From the NCBI GenBank assembly GCA_965240325.2, contig OZ251226.1, forward strand, positions 1,674,001-1,738,000: a stretch of 64,000 bases of DNA. The letters run 5' to 3'. The notes under the pieces are model-generated. The model was given only the letters and a program-made list of their open reading frames with translations. It ran no database searches and was not told where the DNA came from. This stretch comes from Rebecca billardiae RCC1528. Its lineage: Eukaryota; Haptophyta. Positions 55,401-63,104 of this stretch are shown in pieces (position 1 is the stretch's first letter; each line of letters begins with the position of its first letter). The translations under genes were made by a program, and so were the position numbers.

Positions 55401-58400
55401 GCGCCGCCGGCCTCGAGCGCACGCCCGCGCGCGCCCAGCCCGCCTCCACCGCCGCCATCAGCGCTCGCGCCGCTGCGACCGCCGGGCGCATTGGCAGCGC
55501 TGCGGTCGGCGGTGGCGCCTGCGCCGGCGGCGGTGGCTAGCGCGGCGCGCGCTGACGGCGGCGACGGTGGCGCCGGCGGCTGCTGCCTGCGCAAGCGCGC
55601 GAGCTCGGCGGCGAGGGCTTTGCGGCGCGCCTGCTCGGCAACAAGCGCGCGCCGCGCCCCCGCCAGCTGCCCCTCCGCCTCCTCCGCGCGCCCCCGCTCC
55701 GACGCCAGCGCCGCCGCCGCCTGTGCTGTTCCTTCCTCGCGCGCGCGCGCCGCCGCGCCGCGCGCGGCCGCGTCCGCGCCGCGCCGCGCCGCGTCGCGCT
55801 CGGCGGCGACGGCGGCGGTCGTGAGCCGCGCGGCGCGCAGCTCGTCCTCCGCCGCGCGCGCGCGTGCCTCCGCCTCGCCCGCGCGCCCGCGCTCGGCGGC
55901 CGCAGCGGCACTCGCGGCCGCCGTCGCGCCGGGCTCCGCGGCTGCGCGCGCGCCCTCGCGGCGGGCGCGCGCCGCGTCGCGCGTGGCGGCTTCGATGGCG
56001 TCCGCCGCCGTTTCGGCGAGCAGCGTGGCGCCCGTGAGCGCCTGCCAGCGCGTGAGCGCGCCGCGCAGCCGCCCGTCGTCGAGCTCTGCGCCGCGCAGCG
56101 CGTCACGCACCGCACGCACGCGCAGCGCCGTCCGCGCGCGCTGCGCGCGCGCCGCGGCCACGGCAGCTGTCACGGCAGTTGTCCACTGCCAGACCGCCGC
56201 GCGCAGGGCGGCGCGCGCGCGCGCGCGGCCGACGCGCAGCAGGGCGGCGGCTCCGAGTTGCGCGCGCGTCGGCATCGGCGGCGCGTACGTCTGCGCCGAC
56301 GCCTCGCGCGCCGCGGGCCGCCGCGCCGCCGCCGCCGCGAGCGCGCGCTCGGCCGCGCCGCGCCGGCGTGCCTCGGAGGTGGCGAGGGCGCGCGCCGCTG
56401 CCAGCTCTCGCGCCGCCGCGGGATCTGAGGCCGCGGCGGAGGGCGGCGGCGCGGCTGGCTCGGCGCGCGGCGAGACGGCGCGGCCGCGCCCCGCGCCGAC
56501 CTCCGCCGGCGGCGGCGGCGCCGCCGCCGCCTTCACGCTCGCCACCGCGCGCCGCTCCGCCGCCGCGCGCCGCTCGCGCTCGCTCGCCAGCGCACGCTCG
56601 GCGAGCGCGCGCGCGCGCGCGGCCTCCTCTGCCGCTGCAAGCGCTGTGTCTTGGGCGGCGCGCGCGGCGCGTAGCTCGGCGGAGAGACTGGCGGGCGGGC
56701 GCGCGGCGCGCGCGGAGGCGAGCGCGGCGCGCGCGTCCCGCGCGGCACGCTCGGCGCCGTCGAGCGCAGCGCGCGCGTCGAGCGCGCGCGCCGCGCCAGC
56801 CCAGCGCGCGAGCGCGCGCGCGCACGCCACCGCGCGCGCGTGCGTGCGCACACGCAGCAGCCTTGCGCTCGCAGTGAAGCGATGTTGCGCGCTCGCCGCC
56901 GCGCGCGCGAGCGCGGCGGCCTCGGCGGTGCTTGCCGCCACGCGCCAGCGCCATAGCGCACGAGACAGTGCGAACGCCCCGCCCGCGCCGCTCAGCGCTC
57001 GCGCGAGCGCTCCCGCGACCGCCGCGTCACGGCTGTCGGCGCGCGCGCTCGCCCGCGCTCGCTCGGCCGTCGGCGCGGCCGGCGCCGCGGCGCGCGCCAA
57101 CGCCCGCGCCTCGCGCGCCGCGCGCGCGGCGAAGCCCTCCGCCTCTGCGAGGTCTCGCGCGAGAGCGTGCACGCTCGCGGCGCGCTCGGCAGCCGCCTCG
57201 GTCGCGGCGCGATCCGCGGCGTCCACCGCGGCGCGCGCGATCGCCTCGGCCGCGCCCGCGTCGGCGCGCGCGCGCGCGACTTGCGCGGCCGCGCTCGCGC
57301 GCGCCGCACGCGCCGCGCCGGCGTGCCGCTCAGAAATGCGCTGCTCGGCCGCGAGCGCGAGGCTGAGCCGGTGGGACTCCGCCGACGCCGCGTCGGCCGC
57401 GTCGGCGGCCTGCTGGTGCGAGGCGCGCAGCTCGCGGTGCACCGCGGCGGGCACGCTCGTGCGCGACGTCGCGCGCGCGCACGCCGCTTCCGCCGCGTCC
57501 GCGCGCGCCACGGCCGCAGTCAGCAATTCGTGCGCGCCCGCGCCGCGCACCGCCGCGCGCCATTCGCCGAGCGCGGCGGCGGCGCGCGCGGCGGCGTGCG
57601 CGCGCGCGAGCGCGAGCAGCACGGCCGCGCCGCGCGCGCTCGCGCCGAGCGCGGCGGCGTCGGCCACGCTGGCCTCCGCGCGCGCCGTCTCGATGCGCTC
57701 CGCCGCGAGCCGCCACCTGACGAGCGCATGCTGTGCGCGCGAGCGCGCGCGCAGCCACACCGCGCGCCAGAGCGCGCCGCGCGCAGCAGCTTTGGCCGCT
57801 GCGGCCGCGGCGGCGTGCGCGGCGGCGTCGGGGCTGGCGGCCGGCGGCGTCTGCGTGGCGATGGAGAGCTCGCGCCGCACGCGCAGCCGCACCGGGCTCG
57901 TCGCGCGCGCGAGCGCCCCCGCGCCCGCCGCCTGCACGCCCACACTGCGCACCGCGTCCGCGCGTCCGCGCGCCGCCGCGTCCGCGGCGCCGGCCGCGTC
58001 CGCGGCGCGCCTCGCGTCAGCCGCGTCGCGCGCGCGCAGCTGGCCCTCGAGCTCGCGCGCGCGGCGCGCGCTCGCGTCGGCGCGCTCGGTGGCGGCGTTT
58101 GCCCGGCGCTCTGCCGCGGCCAGCCGCGTCTCCGTCGCCTCCGCCTTGCGCTCCGACGCGCTCGCCCGCTCCCGCGCCTCGTTGGCCGTCGCCTGTGTCG
58201 TGTTGGCGAGCGCGCCGCGCCGCGCCGCGAGGCGCGCGCCCATGTCGCTCAGCCGCGCGCGCTCGGCCTCGAGCTCGCGCTCGAGCGCGGCGCGCGCCTC
58301 GTCCGCCGCCGCGAGCGAGCGCCGCGTCTCCCCCCGCGCGCGCGCCTCCGCCTCCTCCGCCGCGCGCCTCGCCTCTGCCTCGACATCTGTGCGCGCGGCG

Positions 58401-58984
58401 CGCGCCGCCGCGGCGTCCGCGTCCGCTCGCGCGAGTGCGGCGTCGCGCTCGCGCGCGGCGGCGGCGGCGGCGACCTTTGCGCGGTCGCGCTCCATCGCAA
58501 GCTTGCGCCGCTCGCGCGCGTGCGCGTCCGCCGCCGCCTTCTCGCGCGCGCCATGCTCTTCCGCCGCGCGCGCGAGCGCGAGCGTCGCGGCCGCGCGCCC
58601 GTCGTCCAGCTGCGCGCGCGCCTCGCGCAGCGCCTCGCGCGCGGTGTCTCGCTCGGCCTCGCGCTCGGTGGCGACGAGCTCGAGCGTGGAGAGCTCCGAT
58701 TCGAGCCGCGCGCGCTCCTCCGCGTGCGCGGCCATCGTCGCGCGCTCGAGCTCGCGCAGCACGGGCGCGTCGCGCGCTCGCTCACTCTCCAGCTCGGCGT
58801 GCAGCGAGGCCACGCGCGCCTCGAGCTGCGAGACGCGCGCGGCGGAGCGCGCGGCGAGCGCGTCGAGACGCGAGTCGGCGCTCGCCTGGCGGCGGCGCTC
58901 GAGCGTCGCCGCGCGTGCCGCGGCCGAGCGCGCGTGGGGGTCGGCCTCCTCCGCCGCTTCGGGCGCCTCCCAGGCGGCCGCCAT
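52406..58984 (-). CDS. Giant Ala/Arg-rich coiled-coil protein with Sfi1-like AL-x-x-W motifs
   Basis: A single exon of 6.58 kb, 2,192 aa, composed largely of Ala, Arg and Glu. Long heptad-type coiled coils at both ends (for example LESELSTLELVATEREAERDTAREALREARAQL near the N-terminus) flank a central zone with about a dozen A-L-x-x-W motifs roughly 30-100 residues apart: ALVRWRLAAE, AALGEWRAAV, ALWRWRVAAS, ALARWAGAAR, ALTRWQALTG, ALRRWLAAHD, ALRGWAHAAA, ALVRWHYAVL, ALGAWRQAAA, ALLSWARAAA, ALRTWARAVD, ALLRWAAAAE. Spaced W helices of this kind recall Sfi1-type centrin-binding repeats of basal-body and centrosome proteins. A Pro/Ser-rich C-terminus ends near ...FRRVAWDAART. A cytoskeletal or basal-body scaffold is a reasonable inference, and fits an organism with IFT, but the family is unproven. 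Its 3' third is duplicated at 42.7-45.0 kb. Confidence 0.75.
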   Translation of the reverse strand: MAAAWEAPEAAEEADPHARSAAARAATLERRRQASADSRLDALAARSAARVSQLEARVASLHAELESERARDAPVLRELERATMAAHAEERARLESELSTLELVATEREAERDTAREALREARAQLDDGRAAATLALARAAEEHGAREKAAADAHARERRKLAMERDRAKVAAAAAARERDAALARADADAAAARAARTDVEAEARRAAEEAEARARGETRRSLAAADEARAALERELEAERARLSDMGARLAARRGALANTTQATANEARERASASERKAEATETRLAAAERRANAATERADASARRARELEGQLRARDAADARRAADAAGAADAAARGRADAVRSVGVQAAGAGALARATSPVRLRVRRELSIATQTPPAASPDAAAHAAAAAAAKAAARGALWRAVWLRARSRAQHALVRWRLAAERIETARAEASVADAAALGASARGAAVLLALARAHAAARAAAALGEWRAAVRGAGAHELLTAAVARADAAEAACARATSRTSVPAAVHRELRASHQQAADAADAASAESHRLSLALAAEQRISERHAGAARAARASAAAQVARARADAGAAEAIARAAVDAADRAATEAAAERAASVHALARDLAEAEGFAARAAREARALARAAAPAAPTAERARASARADSRDAAVAGALARALSGAGGAFALSRALWRWRVAASTAEAAALARAAASAQHRFTASARLLRVRTHARAVACARALARWAGAARALDARAALDGAERAARDARAALASARAARPPASLSAELRAARAAQDTALAAAEEAARARALAERALASERERRAAAERRAVASVKAAAAPPPPAEVGAGRGRAVSPRAEPAAPPPSAAASDPAAARELAAARALATSEARRRGAAERALAAAAARRPAAREASAQTYAPPMPTRAQLGAAALLRVGRARARAALRAAVWQWTTAVTAAVAAARAQRARTALRVRAVRDALRGAELDDGRLRGALTRWQALTGATLLAETAADAIEAATRDAARARREGARAAAEPGATAAASAAAAAERGRAGEAEARARAAEDELRAARLTTAAVAAERDAARRGADAAARGAAARAREEGTAQAAAALASERGRAEEAEGQLAGARRALVAEQARRKALAAELARLRRQQPPAPPSPPSARAALATAAGAGATADRSAANAPGGRSGASADGGGGGGLGARGRALEAGGAARGATGLRRSRSAEPALRAAHRAPAPPDAAAAAAGAPRGEAARARDEHTRPTPVVSEAARWPHAHALAQRRQLRVAALRRWLAAHDELCAARALRGWAHAAAAVSALARRVAAGAAAVRRAAAGAARAQLGAALVRWHYAVLVRSALPAQLAAARLRAVAAGAHAAALGGALGAWRQAAAAMGSGETAARAAAASAELRRARVALGARPLALEAESRRALAEAEEARARAADAERHLTAERARTAAEAARREAASAHARSLTQQLSAARADAEGARQAAAAAVAEATAAHPPPPAPPPPPRPRTPRGAACALRVLRVREARAARRAAAARALLSWARAAAAIEAAGAARARRLGGVLARLDADRGPRAAAAHALRTWARAVDRAGRADAAAARARAVAERAATAVDVRVAVADARARGSHAAGAALIGGALERSAALSASRALLRWAAAAEAARAAEALAALAGTRSAAVARAASDAAAVRAARAAKAPAVISAAAASARAERDEAVRESADAARRVALLERSLDSERARRTALGRAAAKATADASAARAALAAAAAAADADAVARRGHDGGAEADGSEADSADGPLPRALLEAQLASLTEQLAEARADAQRHRSRAATHERAARAARAARADPSARAGHAAAEPPRSPGAADAGARVAEQHAALAARAHSEAAAARSQADRARALAAKADAARARTEREAAAAAAATARAREDAAAAAQRAVAAEAALASRERKSAALALSRELRAGAERRELEGELDRAEAEAAAARSELARARAPPHALADELEQLRAAQARTAAELARARAQLGAAQRALDAERGRRRAALGARAAAAAPPPPRPPASPPRAQSAPRSTLAPSSTPAARAGSPEGRRLRAASPSRAFFPPQPAAIPTPGLRPLPRPEEPPPPADDDEPRGQGGAWRRSSHHDRHWPPGPPSFDDSALVSSSSASADYEQSPPRARLSRAAARAAAQPPSWSVHPLAGRTGGPFRRVAWDAART

Positions 58985-59021
58985 GATTTCGAACTTGAAA
59001 AGCGCGCGCGAACTCTGAGAG

Positions 59022-59079
59022 GAGCTGTGTGCGTCTCTTATTCTTACAGTTTACTAAGAATAAGAGACGCACACAGCTC
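59022..59079. repeat. Perfect 25-bp inverted repeat with 8-base loop upstream of the coiled-coil gene
   Basis: The arm GAGCTGTGTGCGTCTC+TTATTCTTA (59022-59046) is exactly reverse-complemented at 59055-59079. The loop is CAGTTTAC. It ends 38 bases before the gene's ATG (58984, minus strand), so it is probably within its 5' leader or core promoter. Confidence 0.9.
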
Positions 59080-59823
59080 AGGCAGGCGAGATTACAGTAG
59101 TGAATGGGTTCAAACCAGTTTCCAGGTCTCTCTTCGGAGAGCGTGCGATGAAGGATGGCGCGGCAACCTGCCACCGTGAGCCTTATGCACGTTAAAACAA
59201 ATAAACTGTATGGATCTGGCCTAGAAACTGAGCAGACGTACTAGCGACGATTGGCTGGTTCGCGCATAGTCACACTAAGAAACCGGGACTACGTCGCCCG
59301 CGGCCGATGAGTGGTCCGCCGAGGGCCCGAGGCGCAGTGCCCGTGGGACGCGGCGCGCGGCCCGACTACGACGGTACGGGCCAAGTCCCGACTGAGAGTC
59401 TCCTGATGACTGACTCCTGGCCAGTGCACCGCAGCATCCATGCAACATATAATGATGCCAGATTTGCTCCAAATAAATGGCCCACAATTTTCGTCGGCCT
59501 CGCCGGCCGGGCCTAAAGACTCAGCGGGGGGCTCTGCCCCCCTTCGCCCCCCGCCCCGCGCCTGCGCGGCGGGCGGACCTATAGCTAAGAAACTGAGACT
59601 CCGTAAGCGCTCGGGCTAATACTGTACGACCGAACGGCTCTCCGCTCTGATCAGAAACCGAGCCACAGTAGCCGTGAGATCTCTGACTTCTTATTGCCCG
59701 CGATTGCCTGTACCCCTACAGTATGAGTACAGTACAGTACGAGTATGGGGTCCGATACTACTACTATATGTACAGACGACTCACTGCCAGTGCGAGCAGA
59801 GACGCGCGAGCGAGCGACAGCGG
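59080..59823. other. Intergenic region with repeat C copy 3
   Basis: Includes a shortened repeat C (about 59183-59212, ATGCACGTTAAAACAAATAA) and a G/C-run stretch near 59522-59570. No gene supported. Confidence 0.45.
59183..59212 (+). repeat. Dispersed short repeat C, copy 3 (partial)
   Basis: TTATGCACGTTAAAACAAATAAACTGTA-type sequence matching the core of copies 1 and 2. Confidence 0.5.
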
Positions 59824-61122
59824 CTACGAGGCGCCGGTGAACACCGGCCGCGCCTTGTACCGCTTGAAGTCGTGGTACAGCAGCCGGCCGTCGCTCGCGC
59901 TGTAGTGCAGCTTGTGGTAGCACACGTCGCAGAACGCGCTCGGGTTCTCGACGCCGAACCGGCCGAGATAACTCTCGCTGCCGACGGTGAGCACCTTGGC
60001 GGTGTGCTGCTTGCAGACGAAGCAGGTCTCCGGCCGGCCGCGCGCCTCGTACACCACGCGCGGGTACGCCCCCGCCGCCGACTCGTCGTCCGCCGCCCTC
60101 CGGCACAGCTCTGTAAACACCAGAACGTGCTCGCACGCGCCGCGGTGCCTGAAGAGACACTGCGCGCCCAGCTGGATCTCGAGCTCGGAGATGCGCGTCT
60201 CGCGCATCGGGCGGGGCGGCTGGCTCGCCGCGGGGTAGACGCCCTGCGTGTCCGTGCACGCGAGCCACGCCCTCAGCGGCGCGCTGTAGTCCACGGCCGC
60301 GGCGCGGCCGGCGCCGCCCTCGGCGCCGGCGCCGCTCGGCGCGCCGTCGTCGGTGAAGAAGCGACCGCCGATGAAGAAGACAGACGCCGCGCTCGGCGCG
60401 CACGTGCCCTCGGCGCGCTGCGCGGAGACCTCGGCGAAGAGGCTGTCGTTCTCGCACACCAGCGCGTCGCGCAGCTCGCCCAGCGTCTGCGAGCCCGTCA
60501 CCAGAACCTCGCGCAGCCGGATCGGCCGCCTCGAGCTGTAGAAGACAGCGCGCAGGATCGGCTCGTCGGCGCCGAGCTCGGCCGCGACGGCGCGCGGGTC
60601 AGCGGAGGCGGCGGGGGCGGGGTCGGCGGCCGAGCCGGCGGGCGCGGGGGTCTGCAGCGCGTCGGCGTTGCTCCCGCGCCGCTTGTGCTCGATCCGCTCG
60701 CGCATGGCGAGCTGCACGCACTGCAGGCCGCAGCCCTCGAGCGGAAGGCCGTGGTTGACCGGCAGGTCTTCCAGCATGGTGCTCGAGAGCTGGACGCCTG
60801 TGGACTCGAACTCGGTGACCTCGGGGAGCTCTGCGGGGTCCAGGCAGTAGTCCACGCACAGCGCAGCGGCCTCCTCCGCCACGCGTCGGCGCAGGACGTC
60901 CTGCGGCGCCTCGCACGCGAGGTCGTCGATCGACAGGTCCACCTCGACGCGGCGGAGCTGGCGGTGCTGCGCCGCGAGCTCGGGCTGGGCGCTGACGAGC
61001 GCGTCGGGGTGCGTCTCGCGCTCGCACCACGCCTGGAAGTCCGCGACGCGCACGGGCTCGCTCACGACGTGCTTGTCGTCGAGATTCGCCAGCGTGGGGA
61101 ACGCTGGCGCAGGGGTCGCCAT
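59824..61122 (-). CDS. SNAPC3: snRNA-activating protein complex subunit 3 (SNAPC3/SNAP50)
   Basis: An intronless 432-aa ORF. The C-terminal half carries the family pattern: REVLVTGSQTLGELRDALVCEND, SVFFIGGRFFTDD, MRETRISELEIQLGAQCLFRHRGACEHVLVFTELC, YPRVVYEARGRPETCFVCKQHTAKVLTVGSESYLGRFGVENPSAFCDVCYHKLHYS, with a Cys/His-rich zinc site (H-x4-C-E-H, C-x2-C, C-x2-C-x3-L-H-Y). SNAPC3 is the DNA-contacting subunit of the SNAPc basal factor that recognises the proximal sequence element of snRNA and other short-RNA promoters in the nucleus, for both RNA polymerase II and III. The N-terminal 200 residues are poorly conserved, as usual in this family. MATPAPAFP is the first in-frame ATG. Confidence 0.92.
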   Translation of the reverse strand: MATPAPAFPTLANLDDKHVVSEPVRVADFQAWCERETHPDALVSAQPELAAQHRQLRRVEVDLSIDDLACEAPQDVLRRRVAEEAAALCVDYCLDPAELPEVTEFESTGVQLSSTMLEDLPVNHGLPLEGCGLQCVQLAMRERIEHKRRGSNADALQTPAPAGSAADPAPAASADPRAVAAELGADEPILRAVFYSSRRPIRLREVLVTGSQTLGELRDALVCENDSLFAEVSAQRAEGTCAPSAASVFFIGGRFFTDDGAPSGAGAEGGAGRAAAVDYSAPLRAWLACTDTQGVYPAASQPPRPMRETRISELEIQLGAQCLFRHRGACEHVLVFTELCRRAADDESAAGAYPRVVYEARGRPETCFVCKQHTAKVLTVGSESYLGRFGVENPSAFCDVCYHKLHYSASDGRLLYHDFKRYKARPVFTGAS

Positions 61123-61777
61123 GCTGATTGCTGAACGCGTGATCGGGCCGGCTCACCATTTGGGCTCACCAAGTGCTCACGGTCATGTGCATCCTCCTGC
61201 CACTGGTCAGGAGGCGGGCGTGAAGCGAGTGCGATGGCGGAGAGTACCAGCCAGTGGCCGGGGCTGCCACCGACACGGCCGGGCCGGCGTTGCCGGCCGG
61301 TCCTTGCTCGGGCCTCGGGAGCGTGCAGCAAATCCTGAGCAAACCACTCATCAGCGCCCCCGACATCCCGACCGACCGACCGTCGACGGCGCTCGCGCTC
61401 ACGCTGCTGGCCGCGCCGCCCCGCGGGCCCGAGGCCTCCGCGGGGCCGCGGGCGCCTACTGGCCAGTTTCTGACCCGTGCGGGCCTGCTTGGTGGACTGC
61501 TGTCTGCTGCTCACCCAACTGTGAGACTACTGTACGTTGGTTTATTCTACGAATGAAAGACATCGCATCAACTGAAACAAACTTGATACTGCCGGGAGTT
61601 CGGTTCGGTGATTCGGAGCGCGTGTCGCGCCGATTCACACCGCAACGTGAGCCGCGTTGCCACGGTCCACGGCCTGGCAGCACCGGCGTGGCACCGACGC
61701 TTCCTCGATGATGCGACGGCACGGGCGAGCCCCGGTGACGCCGCCTGAGCCCAGCCCGAGCCATGCGCTGGTGCAGT
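61123..61777. other. Intergenic region, no supported gene
   Basis: Sequence between SNAPC3 (upstream side) and the stop of the LRR-like gene. Short ORFs only. Confidence 0.45.
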
Positions 61778-63040
61778 CTAGGAAGTCGGCACAGCATACG
61801 GCACGCCGCCATCGCACGAATCGTAGCCACCCAACAGGTGCGGCAAGATCGGCCCGTTGCCTGCTGCCGCGAGCAGGGCTTCGACGTCCTCGCCGAGCTC
61901 AGCGTCGTCGACTTCGCGGTCCTCGGCGCTGCGGATGAGCTGGACGCGCGGGCTTGCCTTCAGCTGCTTCACCGTTGCCCGGGACAACGACGTCGCCAAC
62001 GACGCGTTCACGCGGCACCTGGGCAGATGATCCGGGTGGGCGGTCGGCGCGAGAAAGCTGGCAGTGCCGAGTGCCCGCTGCCTCAGCCCGCTGAAAGCCA
62101 TCATTTCGAGGTGGCGGAGGTGCTCGCCGAGGAGCTCTTCGAAGATGTACGGCTCCAATTCGCGCAGCGTCTCGTGCGGCTCGACCCAGCGTAGCCGGCG
62201 CGCCTCGGCCGTCCCCTTGAAGCCCAGGCGCCACGCCCTCTCCTTCCACGTGCTCACGGCGCTTGCCTCCGCCCGCGCGGCGCGCAGGCTCCGAACGAGC
62301 GCCTCGACTTGCGCGTAGTTGAGCTCGGGCCGGTGGTCGACACGCAGCTCCTGCAGGTCGTACGCAGCCTGCACGTTGAGGCTGGCGAGGACGGGCGCGT
62401 GCAGCAGGTGCAGATGCGTCAGCCCCTCCGCGCGGTGCAGCACGAGGGAGCGCAGCCGCGGCGCGAGCACGTAGTTGTCCGCGCCCAGCCCGCGCAGCTT
62501 GTACGAGCTCACCTCCTCCAGCTTGGGGCACGCGGAGATGCTGAGCCCAAAGTCGCCCGCGCACTCCGGGCTGAGGCGCAGGTCCTCCGCCTGCAGCCGG
62601 CGCAGCTCAGGCAGCGCGAGCCGAAAGACATCGACGAAGCACGAGATGTCCTCCACGGCCAGAGAATGGAGCGCCGGGCACGTTGCCTCGGTCAGGTGCA
62701 GCTTGGCGAGTGGCACGCGGCGGAAGCTGAGCTCGAGTAGCGCGCAGAAACTCACGCGGCCCATCGCGCCGAGGCGCGCGTAGCTCGTCGTCAGCACTTC
62801 CCGGGTGGTCGGCAACACGACACCTTGCGGCGCGAATTCGAGCTCACGCTCCGGGATCTCTGCGGTCTCGCTGATGGTCAGGCGCCGGAGCCGCTTGAAC
62901 GACGCGGAGATGCTCGCTAGCTCGAGGGGCGTGGGTGTCTCGCTGAGCGACAGAGACGAGATGCCGGCGTCGCTACTTTCCCACGTGCGCGACGATGCCG
63001 CGAACGCGATCTCGCGCCCGCCGGCCGGGGCCGCCGCGCG
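61778..63040 (-). CDS. Leucine-rich-repeat-like protein, start unresolved
   Basis: The frame is open from a stop at 63041-63043 down to the TAG ending at 61778. Leu-rich units of about 22-26 residues recur (ISSLSLSETPTPLELASISASFKRLRRLTISE, CPALHSLAVEDISCFVDVFRLALPELRRLQAEDL, CPKLEEVSSYKLRGLGADNYVLAPRLRSLVLHRAEGLTHLHLLHAPVLASLNVQAAYDLQELRV). This arc-type LRR pattern occurs in F-box/LRR and related proteins. The C-terminal third is helical without repeats. The first in-frame ATG (62764) would cut off a repeat that is clearly coding-like upstream, so the true start is probably in an unseen first exon or is non-AUG. It faces the aminotransferase gene across a very short divergent region. No specific function is assigned. 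Confidence 0.6.
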   Translation of the reverse strand, partial: RAAAPAGGREIAFAASSRTWESSDAGISSLSLSETPTPLELASISASFKRLRRLTISETAEIPERELEFAPQGVVLPTTREVLTTSYARLGAMGRVSFCALLELSFRRVPLAKLHLTEATCPALHSLAVEDISCFVDVFRLALPELRRLQAEDLRLSPECAGDFGLSISACPKLEEVSSYKLRGLGADNYVLAPRLRSLVLHRAEGLTHLHLLHAPVLASLNVQAAYDLQELRVDHRPELNYAQVEALVRSLRAARAEASAVSTWKERAWRLGFKGTAEARRLRWVEPHETLRELEPYIFEELLGEHLRHLEMMAFSGLRQRALGTASFLAPTAHPDHLPRCRVNASLATSLSRATVKQLKASPRVQLIRSAEDREVDDAELGEDVEALLAAAGNGPILPHLLGGYDSCDGGVPYAVPTS

Positions 63041-63104
63041 TCACACGCACCTGTTGCTGGCAGTACTGTGTTGCTGGTCAGCAGAGCGGACAAGCACAGT
63101 CACG

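Noticed and set aside
55254-59018. A 1,254-codon open frame on the + strand opposite the coiled-coil gene
   Set aside because: Its Ala/Ser/Arg-only product lacks any domain and is the expected mirror of a GC-biased coiled-coil gene. The minus frame has structured heptads and W-helix motifs.
59100-59120. GGGTTCAAACC, reminiscent of a tRNA T-loop
   Set aside because: No acceptor, D or anticodon stems can be drawn around it. No tRNA or rRNA was recognised anywhere in the window.
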